64,000 nucleotides of DNA from Perilla frutescens (Eukaryota > Streptophyta > Magnoliopsida > Lamiales > Lamiaceae). The position numbers and the translations under genes are program-made. The DNA is taken from the NCBI GenBank assembly GCA_026008535.1, contig BRKX01000006.1, positions 41,094,664 to 41,158,663 of the forward strand. The letters are read 5' to 3'. Below, in pieces: positions 10,201 to 20,737 of this stretch. Positions within the stretch are counted from its first letter, which is position 1; each line of letters starts with the position of its first letter. The notes beneath the pieces were generated by a model. That model did not search any database. It saw only the letters and a program-made list of their open reading frames with translations, and was not told the DNA's origin.

Positions 10201-11650
10201 ACCAGAAGGAAGGAAGGCTATAGGGTGTAAATGGGTGTTTAAGGTGAAAGAAAATCCAGATGGCTCTGTCAACAAGTACAAGGCGCGACTGGTAGCAAAA
10301 GGGTTCAGTCAAGTTGCAGGTTTCGACTTTAATGAGACATTTAGCCCAGTTGTCAAACCATCTACTATCAGAGTAATACTTTCTATTGCACTCAGTCGTA
10401 ACTGGAAGATAAGGCAGTTAGATATTAACAATGCCTTTCTAAATGGTACTCTCATTGAAGATGTTTATATGCGTCAACCAGTTGGTTTTGAAGATCTTCA
10501 GCATCCCAACTATGTTTGCAAGTTGATGAAGTCATTATATGGTCTTAAGCAAGCACCGAGAATGTGGTTCAACACACTGAAACAGACATTAGTTGATATT
10601 GGATTTGTGGCTACAAGGTCTGATCACTCATTGTTTATTCGAAGTTCAGCTTCAGGTGTTGTATACATGCTTGTATACGTGGATGATATACTTATTACTG
10701 GAAGCTCTGAATCTGAGATATCAGATATTGTTTGTAAATTGAATTCACAGTTTTCTTTGAAAGATCTAGGTGAAGTGGACTATTTTCTGGGCATTCAAGT
10801 TAAGAAGACAGGTCAGGGATTTCATCTTTCGCAATCCAAATATATAAAAGATCTGTTATGCAAAACAAAGATGACTAATGCCAAAAGTACTACAGCTCCT
10901 ATGACTTCAGGTTTGAAGTTAGTCAATTATGGAAGTGATGAGTTGCATACTCCTCAAATTTATCGAAGCACAGTGGGAGCACTTCAGTACATAACTATCA
11001 CGAGACCTGAAATTTCATTTGCTGTAAATAAGGTGTGCCAATTCATGCAAAATCCCCTTCAGTCGCATTGGAAGGCAGTGAAACATCTGCTCAGATATTT
11101 AGCAGGGACAGTGAATTATGGTCTTCATCTCACAGCGTGTTCTTCCTTTAATCTTGTTGGATATGCCGATGCAGATTGGGCATCAGATTTAGTTGATAGA
11201 AAGTCTACATCTGGAATTTGTGTTTTTCTTGGTTCCAATTTGGTTTCTTGGCAATCAAAGAAGCAACCTACAATATCAAGATCATCCACAGAAGCTGAAT
11301 ACCGAAGCATTGCTAGTCTGGTTTCTGAAATGAGTTGGCTTCAGGGACTACTTACAGAGTTAAAGATTAAAGGAGTGCAAGCCCCAGTGATATGGTGTGA
11401 TAATTTGAGTGCAGTTCAGTTAGCAGCTAATCCTATTTTACATGCAAGAACAAAACATCTAGAGCTTGATCTATACTTTGTGAGAGAAAAAGTGCAACAA
11501 CATGAAATTGAAGTGCGACATGTACCAGCCACAGATCAGATTGCAGATGTCTTGACAAAATCCATTTCAAGCTCTTTGTTCAAAGTATTTAGAGACAAAC
11601 TTAAGGTGTTTGATTTCGATAGCTTAAGTTTGAGGGGGGCTGTTAAGTGA
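7271..11650 (+). CDS. Copia gag-pol polyprotein
   Basis: The protein has 1,459 residues and no break. Its order is gag (about 25-220, LNDDNYLVWRKQ), a Gly-Arg-Tyr repeat (253-280), zinc knuckle C297-C300-H305-C310, and aspartic protease DSG at 384-386. The gag-pre-integrase motif LWHRRLGH is at about 548, and the integrase catalytic residues are D611, D674 and E708. Reverse transcriptase spans about 960-1200 with YVDDI at 1136, and RNase H about 1290-1420 with DADW and STEAEY. The protease-integrase-RT-RNase H order defines Copia. The ATG lies 36 bases after the LTR. The last four codons and the stop fall inside the 3' LTR. All catalytic motifs I can check are present, so it may be functional. 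Confidence 0.95.
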   Translation: MDSSSHQISRSLPVTFSHSLPSKLNDDNYLVWRKQVLATIRGHRLFSFLLENFDPPPQFISSGDDDQTINPAFLEWEQQDQLILSWLLTSISDLVLPRLTACETSAQVWTTLEVYYASQIRAKVTQYKTQLQTLQKGSLSINEYVLKVRHLVDMLNLVGHNVTDRDHIDAILDGLSSEYDTFILSLNTRLDPYSVAEVEVLLLAQEVRIDKHAKSVENAMANLTMSSSSNNNNRYTSSSGNFSQSPRPSFSGFRGGYRGGYRGGYRGGGGYRGGYRGGRGVHGRFGNRSFNPNRVQCQLCGGNGHIVPNCYYRFDQSFRGRSQLMESQSHPQGNLVQFPSPNLPNFGFSASQPQTTPYNAYVSAESGSSQCPSSTSSFAEWYPDSGATNHITADGSQLQNKIPFLGSDQVQVGDGKGLHIAHIGSSSFPSFDSHRKLQLCNILHVPRITKNLLSVSQFSRDNNVMFEFHPNFCYVKDLSTQAVLLQGELKGGLYVFAPGPVSSLSSQQNCSLDNGVVDNGVDKPAASTSVASFCNSSKCTASSNIFELWHRRLGHPHTGAVTKILQDCKVSINKLETSFFCSACCMGKLHQSPFYSSTSRTAAPLELVSSDLWGPSPVVSASGYKYYVHFIDHHTRFTWLYLLRNRSDAFLAFTKFKTHVELQLGCKIKALQTDWGGEFRSFTKFLQDNGIHHQISCPYIHQQNGLAERKHRHIVDTGLTLLAQSAVPLMYWDEAFRAAIYLINRLPSPVTKNLSPFESLYHTKPSYSHLKTFGCLCFPYLRPYNTHKFDFRSAPCTFLGYSMNHKGYKFLDSRGKIIIARDAKFDEFSFPFKDKVSVASNTLSSQNNSAHSQNCLSNQFTVLPPFISPSLNNTANTHSTPSSMNSSSSSMSSSFLDESSSSLSPAQSSSGHSSHAIHQPHHMITRSKLGIFKPKVYLASYEPTDPLEALTIPHWNQAMQVEYQALISNGTWKLVSLPEGRKAIGCKWVFKVKENPDGSVNKYKARLVAKGFSQVAGFDFNETFSPVVKPSTIRVILSIALSRNWKIRQLDINNAFLNGTLIEDVYMRQPVGFEDLQHPNYVCKLMKSLYGLKQAPRMWFNTLKQTLVDIGFVATRSDHSLFIRSSASGVVYMLVYVDDILITGSSESEISDIVCKLNSQFSLKDLGEVDYFLGIQVKKTGQGFHLSQSKYIKDLLCKTKMTNAKSTTAPMTSGLKLVNYGSDELHTPQIYRSTVGALQYITITRPEISFAVNKVCQFMQNPLQSHWKAVKHLLRYLAGTVNYGLHLTACSSFNLVGYADADWASDLVDRKSTSGICVFLGSNLVSWQSKKQPTISRSSTEAEYRSIASLVSEMSWLQGLLTELKIKGVQAPVIWCDNLSAVQLAANPILHARTKHLELDLYFVREKVQQHEIEVRHVPATDQIADVLTKSISSSLFKVFRDKLKVFDFDSLSLRGAVK
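11632..11639 (+). other. Polypurine tract
   Basis: GAGGGGGG lies one base before the 3' LTR, the expected place for plus-strand priming. It also sits within the last codons of the polyprotein. Confidence 0.8.
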
Positions 11651-11829
11651 AGTGTAGTTGCAGTTAATAAATAATCTTCTAGCAGTTATGTTTTTGAATA
11701 ATGGATTGGAGTAGTTACTTTGAACTTATCTAGATGCTATGTATTTATATATATGTCATTTGTAATCTCTAAGGTACAGTTAATTTATCATAAGTAAATT
11801 TCTATCTTGAAATTATCTTTCCTTTATCA
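11641..11829 (+). repeat. 3' LTR of the intact Copia element
   Basis: 189 bp, matching the 5' LTR. It is followed by the target duplication CGCGC. It is also part of the first unit of the tandem triplication. Confidence 0.95.
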
Positions 11830-11883
11830 CGCGCTAGATCAAAGTTTGCCCAGATTATAAATAGAGACAATAGAGAGAAATAC

Positions 11884-11926
11884 CTTCTGCTAACCCGCGT
11901 TTCTTAACTTTTGTCTTGCCACCCAT
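11884..11926 (-). pseudogene. Possible first exon of the DUF1985-type gene
   Basis: On the minus strand an ATG opens a short basic peptide beginning MGGKTKVKKRG. It ends at a GT donor (GAAG then GTATTTCTC). This would place the DUF1985 gene's first exon on the far side of the Copia insertion. It is repeated in units 2 and 3. No transcript evidence is available. Confidence 0.3.
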
Positions 11927-12746
11927 GCTTCAGTCTCGATTAAAGTAATCTAACAAAATTTCCAGAGGGTGCAAAAATCAAGACCAAATATGAGTCAAAA
12001 AATAAATTAGCACAATTTAAATTATCACACTTACACTAATTAACAAACTCCTTAGTAGAATCGTCTATTCTTCACCGCCATTAGTCTGTTGTTTTATAAG
12101 CACATTGCAATTTTCGACAATCGAACCCCATGATTTATATCAACATCAAAAAATACTCGCAATATTCTTCAAAGAACAAAACATGCATGGTACAGGAAGA
12201 TGAAGGTTCATAAAACTTCAGGAATAAGAAAGTTCAAGATACACAAGGAAATTGATATTTCTGAGATTTGCAGAAATTCAAGAAGATGAAGGTTCAGAAC
12301 ATCTTCTTCTCTTTTGCTCTGTTTTTTTTTCTTTTGGGAGGGTTTGTACGATGATTTAACGGTAAGAATTAATCCTTCAATTTATATCATTAGTATAAAA
12401 TAATAATAATATATACGCATTGGTAAGAGCAAAAAATTTTGCATTTAATGCAGATGGGACATTGCATTTATTGTGAACATATATTATCTTTTCCAGAAAA
12501 TAAAATTAAAGTAATGACTTATACTTTAAATTAATTATATCCAATTTACTTAGAAGAAACTATAATATAATAACAACATATTGAACCTATTACCATTAAA
12601 AATTTCGAGAAATAGATATCACAATTCCCCTCTCAATTAAATTATGCCGATACGTCCATACTGATATTGCATATCTTCCTAGGAAAAATAAAAAAAATAC
12701 ATTAACCATGGTTCACTTTTATTGAATTTTGTGTTTTTTTTTCAAA

Positions 12747-12810
12747 AACACCATTTTCCACGTGGCATCATCCTGGACAGGGTGTCCAATGGAGTAGTGC
12801 TCACAATGGA
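12747..12810 (-). repeat. Right arm of the inverted repeat (possible MULE TIR)
   Basis: Reverse complement of 4392-4456. Further copies at about 19103-19166 and 25462-25525 arise from the triplication. Confidence 0.6.
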
Positions 12811-14025
12811 TTTTTCCGGAAAAATTAGGACCACCATATTACATTATATTACTAGAAACATTATAATAAAACTAATAATAAGAGAATATATCTATAAGCC
12901 CCACAGTTGGCCCAATTACAATAATAGTAGCCCAATTGATCTCTGATCGATCCGATCCACTTCATCAGCCTGAAAACGCATCTATAATCACCCGACCCGG
13001 CTGTGATTGATTTCCCCCAATTCAACTCCAGTCTCCAACCCTAAAAATCGCATCTTTCCCCCACCGTCTTCCTGCTTCTCTCCTCCGATCTCAGCTCTCT
13101 CCCCCTCTCCGTTAGCTCTGACCCGGGTCACAACATGATGGTAACATGAGTTGAAAAGCCAAAAGCGGGGAACCCTTATTATTATACATGTTATCCATTT
13201 TTGTTTAAATTTGTTGTATTCCATGTCTGGAATTGCATCTCGATCTAGCTAATTGTTAATACTTTTTCTTCTTGTAAATAATGACATCCGTTTATTGGGT
13301 AATCATCGTAGAATACGTGTTTAATTTTCTATGATTCAGGATCCTAGCACATGACACTGAAACAAAAAGGATAGTATCAATCCGTGGAAATGTAAGTTTA
13401 TATTTTTGTACATCTTGCAAGGTTTAGTTAAGTACATGCACGTAAGATTTTTTTAATCCTAATGCAATAATGTGTTGCCCTTTATTTTCGATGTTATTCT
13501 TCATTCGGCTTGCAGAATAGCTAAAAGAGCATCTATTTTCATGTAGTTTAATGCAAACTGTTTGAGATGTAGAACTATTGCATTACATATTAATTCGTAA
13601 GTAACTCAAAATCATTTACACACACTTTTTACGTCATGTTAATTGCTGAACCATGTACTGGATATATCATCTGCTCCCACTAAGTTATACAGTGATGACA
13701 ACAATAGAAATATAAATTTTGTATATGAAGAGAGACATTTTAAAATGATATTTTGTTTAGTCTGATGTGATAACTTTATTTCTCTTTTTCTCACCATCAA
13801 CCATTCTTCATTTTGTTTGTCTTTCAATTTAATTTTTATTTTTTGATTGGATTTGCAAGATTATGAGATCAGCGATAAGGGAATACAATTGCTTTCTTTC
13901 ATATATAGTTGTGAGGAACATTTTCTTTTTCATGAAAGTGCTAATTTCTAATTAATTTGTTGATTTAAATATAATTTTTCTTAACTTTTACAGTAACTTT
14001 TATTTTTACGCAAATACTCATGTAC
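12811..14025 (+). other. Unidentified segment with 5'UTR-like and exon-like pieces
   Basis: Positions 12940-13130 are CT-rich with AACCCTAAAAATCGC, like a plant 5' leader. At about 13340-13391 a short stretch sits between a TTCAG acceptor and a GTAAGT donor. One of its frames reads ILAHDTETKRIVSIRGN, which looks protein-like but which I do not recognise. This may be a captured host gene fragment. No long open frame exists. It is repeated at offsets of about 6,356 and 12,714. Confidence 0.3.
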
Positions 14026-14340
14026 ATAAGATGTACATCAGACGATCAATGCGTTGACCAAATCAACGTGTGTTGACCGGGTCAAAGCGTTGACCAAAAA
14101 AATCGTCAAAATGGGTGATACTTTTTAAGGACACAAGTGATACTTTTCTTAATTTTGAATGATACTTTTTAATGTTTGGATTGATACTGATTTTAACAAT
14201 TTTTTTCTTTATTTTTTTCTAGCGAATACTTTTTAATGATACAAATGATACTTTTAGTCAACGCATTGACGGGGTCAACGCACATTGACCCGGTCAACGC
14301 TTTGACTGTCTGATGTGCATCTAGTGCACACAAGACCTGT
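14026..14340. mobile_element. MITE with GTTGACC-rich inverted ends (copy in unit 1)
   Basis: The element is about 315 bp. Its left end, GATGTACATCAGACGATCAA with GTTGACC repeats, mirrors the right end, which carries GGTCAACG and CTGATGTGCATC. The middle repeats GATACTTTT. The same family was split by the second Copia element (37092-37188 and 49965-50190). Exact ends and target duplication are uncertain. Confidence 0.7.
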
Positions 14341-14381
14341 CCTTATTTTTATATAATTTTTAGGGAATTGAGCAATAAATG

Positions 14382-15516
14382 TGTGACGTCCCAAAATTTC
14401 ATAAATAATAAATATCTCATTTATACAATAAATATAAGAGTTTACTACAGCGGAAGCAATATTTAAAATAAAATCATATTTATTTAATCTTGACCATCAC
14501 CCCGTCTCCACATCATCGCCTGAGGATCCTTAGCCTGAAAAATAAATAGCTTTGGGGTGAGTGCTATTAACTCAATGGGGTCCACATTTATCCGAATTAT
14601 GCAAATACATAACATAACAAGTCATTATAGAATAGTGCCCGTAGGCCGTCACATTATAATAACCCGGAGGGTGTCATCAATAAACATAAAGCCCGTAGGC
14701 CATCATAAATACCCAGAGGGGGTCATCATAAACATAAAGCCCGTAGGCCATCATCAAGTAACCCAGAGGGTGTCATCAATAGCACCTGCATATCATATAC
14801 AAGCATAATAGGGATAAATGTACTTTAATTTCAACGTCGGATCCCCCACCTTTACTTGAACTTGAAATAATGTAACGAATTAATTTAATCCACGCGCGTC
14901 TAAAATATATATGTGTGTGTGTGGTCATTAAAAAGCTAGTGAAAGAAAAATCATCAAATGAGTTCATTGCTTTTGGTGTGGTTTGGAGAATGAAAATGCT
15001 CCTATTTATATTAGAACTTTGGTGCATGAAAATGGAAGCAACACATTTGTGGGGATTGATTTAAGTCAAATCCCAAATTTAATGACATAAATTATTGTAA
15101 TTGATTAATTGATTTGATAAAAATTGATTTCATGCAATTTAATTAGTAAAAAAAAATTGGAAGAATTATTAGCATTAAATTTCCCTTGATTTATCCACAT
15201 GAAAAGAGATGAAATTTTAATTTTTAAATATCTTTTTTTTTTCAAAATGGTTAATGTTTTTTTTCTAAAATATTTAACACCTTCCGGCCTTACTAAATAA
15301 TAGGGACCAAAATAAATAAATAGATAAAAACTTTACTTTAACAATTAATTTTTATAACCTTAAATAAATATGTAAATAATTTAATTCACATATTCCACGT
15401 AAATATTAAATAATTAAGGCGCGACTTATAGGAACGTAAAAATATCAATAACTCGCTTGAATCAATATTTAAAAAAAATGGTAACGACCAATTAAAAATG
15501 ATTTTGGGCCGTTACA
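14382..15516 (-). mobile_element. Solo LTR, Ty3/gypsy-like (unit 1)
   Basis: 1,135 bp, TGTGACGTCCC...CCGTTACA, with target duplication AAATG at 14377-14381 and 15517-15521. A minus-strand TATA motif at 15001-15013 and comparison with the other LTRs here indicate minus orientation. Within it, 14638-14785 repeats a unit with CCCGTAGGCC and CAGAGGGTGTCATC three times. No internal region or second LTR is present. Confidence 0.85.
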
Positions 15517-16543
15517 AAATGTTTATTTTATCTAGTTACGTAATAAGTTAGAAGAACATATTCTTAATAATGTGGTTTTATTAAAATTAAAAGAGAATAG
15601 TTTCTCATATTTAATTTCCTTTTAAGAGAGGTATTGGTGTCATTCTTTACCCATGAAAAGAAAGCTTTGACAAACTGTATTCAATGTTGGCTTAACAGCT
15701 GCTGCTTTTGTTATTTATTTATTGTAGTTTTCTTCATCGAGCCGACGAAGAAATAAAAAACCATATGAAAAAGTTTCGAAACATGGTATTATCGTGCATG
15801 ATGTATTATATTAGTGTATAGCAATTGAATTTATTGTGAAAATATATCCCCTAAATTCCTTTTCATGTCCTCAAGAACATTACTTTTCATGAAAATAGAT
15901 GCTTTATTTACTATCAACGCATCGATCTATATTATAATTTTGCTGCCATAATCTTCACATACGTACAAAAAAAATTAGAAATAGTGGAAGAAAAATCATG
16001 CAAGCTTTGCGTTGAGTTTAACTAATTAAGGATCAATTCATAATTAAGCTTTAATGGATTTGATTGATGTTCAGCTGGCTTAAATGTGATGATCATCTCA
16101 GCCGTCAGTAAGTTTAACTTAACTTTTAGATCAGCGGTTGAGATTTCATCCATTTGAAAATGGGGTAGTTGCCATAAATAGCAAATATTTTGTGTAGGAT
16201 TTTGCTATTTATATCTCTCAAGCTATCAACTCACTTTCCACTTTAGTGGTTTATTTTGCTCAGTAGCATTAAAAACTTACTATCTTTGAGAGATCTCCCA
16301 TTTCAAAATTATGCTCGTTAGATTATCAAAAATGAATCACAACGACATTAATTTTATTAAGAATACGCTTAAAGAAAAATCAATTTAAAACTTATCCTTG
16401 GTCAATTGGGATACAGTCTAACTGATGACTTTTGGTGAACTGACGATGTGGTAACTGATCGATCAGTTCTTGTCATATCTTCTTCTTGGCCCCTGGAACT
16501 GATTCATCACTAAACTGATGACACCAGTTGCTGAACTGCTAGA
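15517..16543. other. Unidentified non-coding sequence
   Basis: AT-rich sequence with no open frame worth calling. From about 16400 it becomes rich in AACTGAT/CAGTT words, which continue through the neighbouring retroelement pseudogene, so that part is probably its 3' non-coding region. Confidence 0.35.
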
Positions 16544-17651
16544 CTAGATCTCAGTCAGTTTTCTCTTCTTGATGGGCCGAACTAGATCTTCTTCACTGCT
16601 CTCGTCAGGGTAGTTTGATCTCTTTCTCTTTGAGGTTGATCTAGTTCCTTCAGCAGGGTTCTCTAGTCTTACTTTCTTCATGGATTGGATCCAGTGCTTG
16701 GCTTTAGCTAATGTGACCCTTAGCCTATTCTGCAAGTTCCTTCTCGAGGATGACTTGAACTGAACTTCCTGCTGGTTTAGTTGGACGGCTGTCTTGGAGC
16801 TTGAAGCGATCAGTGGGGTGACATGTCTCTTTGACAAAGATTTGATGATGTGGCAGTATCTTTATCATCACATAGTCGACTCACTGCAACTGGGTGAGAG
16901 GTGGCTCTCAGTGTATCTGTGCAGTTACAGGTTCAGTTGGTCGAGTTGGCTCAGCTAACTAATTTGACAGAGTGTCAAGATTCAGTTTTCGGCAGGCAGG
17001 GCTTGTTGTGCAGATTACTTGCTGCTGTACTTCTGCTTTTTATTGAGCCTTGATGTCACTTCCCAATTTGGCAAGTAGGCCAGTTGGAGAAATTTTATTA
17101 GTCAATCTATGACTCATAATCCTCTGTACTTACACGATAGTTGGAGGAAATGGATTTGAAGACCCTATCCATTTTAAACTCCAAACTTCTTCTCTTTACC
17201 AAAAACTCATGCCGTGAAAATTAGTGATCAAGAAATGAGACTGGATGGACATTCAGTATCTCCAGTTGTACCAGTAGAAGTACCGGTGCAGAAGCTTGAA
17301 AATATCTTGATCTTGCTTAGCCACAAATGCGAATTGAGTAAGAAGTAAATTGGTTACCTCTTTTTGTGCATTCTTGGCTGCATATTCATTATTGTAGAAA
17401 GTACAAATATATTCTTCCATCAGTTGGAGGAGAGGTCAAGTTCTCCTGAAGTAGCCAGCTCCATAGTCTGAATGAGGAATTCCGATGAATGGAATAAGTT
17501 CATCAAGATCAGAATATTCTTGGAAGTCAGTTGTTAATCCATTCTTTGAGACTGGTGACGGGACGGCATTGACAGTTGAGGTAGTTGAGGCTGTGGCACT
17601 TGTATTGCCTTTTCTTAGCATTTTCTTCTTGAGTGAGTGAAGATGGATGCT
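16544..17651 (-). pseudogene. Retroelement ORF2 fragment (unit 1)
   Basis: This is the 3' part of the minus-strand gene whose 5' end survives only at 31100 in unit 3. It contains the MLRKGNTSATAS to AGYFRRT segment (17621-17436) and the basic C-terminal segment ending SSEEDLVRPIKKRKLTEI (16837-16544). Frame breaks and stops separate them. It is cut at 17651 by the triplication junction. Confidence 0.6.
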
Positions 17652-18005
17652 GAATACCGAAGCATTGCTAGTCTGGTTTCTGAAATGAGTTGGCTTCAGG
17701 GACTACTTACAGAGTTAAAGATTAAAGGAGTGCAAGCCCCAGTGATATGGTGTGATAATTTGAGTGCAGTTCAGTTAGCAGCTAATCCTATTTTACATGC
17801 AAGAACAAAACATCTAGAGCTTGATCTATACTTTGTGAGAGAAAAAGTGCAACAACATGAAATTGAAGTGCGACATGTACCAGCCACAGATCAGATTGCA
17901 GATGTCTTGACAAAATCCATTTCAAGCTCTTTGTTCAAAGTATTTAGAGACAAACTTAAGGTGTTTGATTTCGATAGCTTAAGTTTGAGGGGGGCTGTTA
18001 AGTGA
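17637..18005 (+). pseudogene. Truncated Copia RNase H tail at junction 1
   Basis: The 122-codon frame has five codons from the opposite strand of the ORF2 pseudogene (MKMDA) fused to residues 1343-1459 of the Copia polyprotein. It keeps part of the RNase H, including DNLSAVQLAANP, but lacks the earlier catalytic acids, so it cannot be an enzyme. It is a by-product of the tandem junction. Confidence 0.9.
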
Positions 18006-18184
18006 AGTGTAGTTGCAGTTAATAAATAATCTTCTAGCAGTTATGTTTTTGAATAATGGATTGGAGTAGTTACTTTGAACTTATCTAGATGCTATGTATT
18101 TATATATATGTCATTTGTAATCTCTAAGGTACAGTTAATTTATCATAAGTAAATTTCTATCTTGAAATTATCTTTCCTTTATCA
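17996..18184 (+). repeat. Copia 3' LTR, unit 2
   Basis: 189-bp copy of the Copia LTR carried by the second unit and followed by CGCGC. It was not separately inserted. Confidence 0.95.
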
Positions 18185-20381
18185 CGCGCTAGATCAAAGT
18201 TTGCCCAGATTATAAATAGAGACAATAGAGAGAAATACCTTCTGCTAACCCGCGTTTCTTAACTTTTGTCTTGCCACCCATGCTTCAGTCTCGATTAAAG
18301 TAATCTAACAAAATTTCCAGAGGGTGCAAAAATCAAGACCAAATATGAGTCAAAAAATAAATTAGCACAATTTAAATTATCACACTTACACTAATTAACA
18401 AACTCCTTAGTAGAATCGTCTATTCTTCACCGCCATTAGTCTGTTGTTTTATAAGCACATTGCAATTTTCGACAATCGAACCCCATGATTTATATCAACA
18501 TCAAAAAATACTCGCAATATTCTTCAAAGAACAAAACATGCATGGTACAGGAAGATGAAGGTTCATAAAACTTCAGGAATAAGAAAGTTCAAGATACACA
18601 AGGAAATTGATATTTCTGAGATTTGCAGAAATTCAAGAAGATGAAGGTTCAGAACATCTTCTTCTCTTTTGCTCTGTTTTTTTTTTCTTTTGGGAGGGTT
18701 TGTACGATGATTTAACGGTAAGAATTAATCCTTCAATTTATATCATTAGTATAAAATAATAATAATATATACGCATTGGTAAGAGCAAAAAATTTTGCAT
18801 TTAATGCAGATGGGACATTGCATTTATTGTGAACATATATTATCTTTTCCAGAAAATAAAATTAAAGTAATGACTTATACTTTAAATTAATTATATCCAA
18901 TTTACTTAGAAGAAACTATAATATAATAACAACATATTGAACCTATTACCATTAAAAATTTCGAGAAATAGATATCACAATTCCCCTCTCAATTAAATTA
19001 TGCCGATACGTCCATACTGATATTGCATATCTTCCTAGGAAAAATAAAAAAAATACATTAACCATGGTTCACTTTTATTGAATTTTGTGTTTTTTTTTCA
19101 AAAACACCATTTTCCACGTGGCATCATCCTGGACAGGGTGTCCAATGGAGTAGTGCTCACAATGGATTTTTCCGGAAAAATTAGGACCACCATATTACAT
19201 TATATTACTAGAAACATTATAATAAAACTAATAATAAGAGAATATATCTATAAGCCCCACAGTTGGCCCAATTACAATAATAGTAGCCCAATTGATCTCT
19301 GATCGATCCGATCCACTTCATCAGCCTGAAAACGCATCTATAATCACCCGACCCGGCTGTGATTGATTTCCCCCAATTCAACTCCAGTCTCCAACCCTAA
19401 AAATCGCATCTTTCCCCCACCGTCTTCCTGCTTCTCTCCTCCGATCTCAGCTCTCTCCCCCTCTCCGTTAGCTCTGACCCGGGTCACAACATGATGGTAA
19501 CATGAGTTGAAAAGCCAAAAGCGGGGAACCCTTATTATTATACATGTTATCCATTTTTGTTTAAATTTGTTGTATTCCATGTCTGGAATTGCATCTCGAT
19601 CTAGCTAATTGTTAATACTTTTTCTTCTTGTAAATAATGACATCCGTTTATTGGGTAATCATCGTAGAATACGTGTTTAATTTTCTATGATTCAGGATCC
19701 TAGCACATGACACTGAAACAAAAAGGATAGTATCAATCCGTGGAAATGTAAGTTTATATTTTTGTACATCTTGCAAGGTTTAGTTAAGTACATGCACGTA
19801 AGATTTTTTTAATCCTAATGCAATAATGTGTTGCCCTTTATTTTCGATGTTATTCTTCATTCGGCTTGCAGAATAGCTAAAAGAGCATCTATTTTCATGT
19901 AGTTTAATGCAAACTGTTTGAGATGTAGAACTATTGCATTACATATTAATTCGTAAGTAACTCAAAATCATTTACACACACTTTTTACGTCATGTTAATT
20001 GCTGAACCATGTACTGGATATATCATCTGCTCCCACTAAGTTATACAGTGATGACAACAATAGAAATATAAATTTTGTATATGAAGAGAGACATTTTAAA
20101 ATGATATTTTGTTTAGTCTGATGTGATAACTTTATTTCTCTTTTTCTCACCATCAACCATTCTTCATTTTGTTTGTCTTTCAATTTAATTTTTATTTTTT
20201 GATTGGATTTGCAAGATTATGAGATCAGCGATAAGGGAATACAATTGCTTTCTTTCATATATAGTTGTGAGGAACATTTTCTTTTTCATGAAAGTGCTAA
20301 TTTCTAATTAATTTGTTGATTTAAATATAATTTTTCTTAACTTTTACAGTAACTTTTATTTTTACGCAAATACTCATGTAC

Positions 20382-20696
20382 ATAAGATGTACATCAGACG
20401 ATCAATGCGTTGACCAAATCAACGTGTGTTGACCGGGTCAAAGCGTTGACCAAAAAAATCGTCAAAATGGGTGATACTTTTTAAGGACACAAGTGATACT
20501 TTTCTTAATTTTGAATGATACTTTTTAATGTTTGGATTGATACTGATTTTAACAATTTTTTTCTTTATTTTTTTCTAGCGAATACTTTTTAATGATACAA
20601 ATGATACTTTTAGTCAACGCATTGACGGGGTCAACGCACATTGACCCGGTCAACGCTTTGACTGTCTGATGTGCATCTAGTGCACACAAGACCTGT
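20382..20696. mobile_element. MITE with GTTGACC-rich ends (unit 2)
   Basis: Copy of 14026-14340 at an offset of 6,356, duplicated with the segment. Confidence 0.7.
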
Positions 20697-20737
20697 CCTT
20701 ATTTTTATATAATTTTTAGGGAATTGAGCAATAAATG

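Larger units (their letters stand above)
7046..11829 (+). mobile_element. Intact Copia LTR retrotransposon
   Basis: The element is 4,784 bp with two 189-bp LTRs that read as identical by eye. The LTR ends are TG...CA, and the 5-bp target duplication is CGCGC (7041-7045 and 11830-11834). There is one uninterrupted gag-pol frame, a primer-binding site after the 5' LTR and a purine tract before the 3' LTR. Short LTRs and a single frame suit the Ale/Retrofit group of Ty1/copia (inferred). It inserted into the Mutator-like remnant, probably in an intron. Confidence 0.95.

Noticed and set aside
7271..11650. Reading the Copia polyprotein as a host gene
   Set aside because: It lies exactly between LTRs with a target duplication and has the full Copia domain order.
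14638..14785. Regularly spaced CCCGTAGGCC repeats that could suggest a CRISPR-like array
   Set aside because: Only three degenerate units inside a plant LTR, with similar spacers. Similar CCCGTAGGG motifs occur in the LTR at 37860, so it is an LTR minisatellite.
12722..15027. Several 60-85-residue open frames that recur exactly three times
   Set aside because: They are copied by the triplication, so their repetition is not evidence of selection. None has a recognisable domain and several lie in the MITE or solo LTR.
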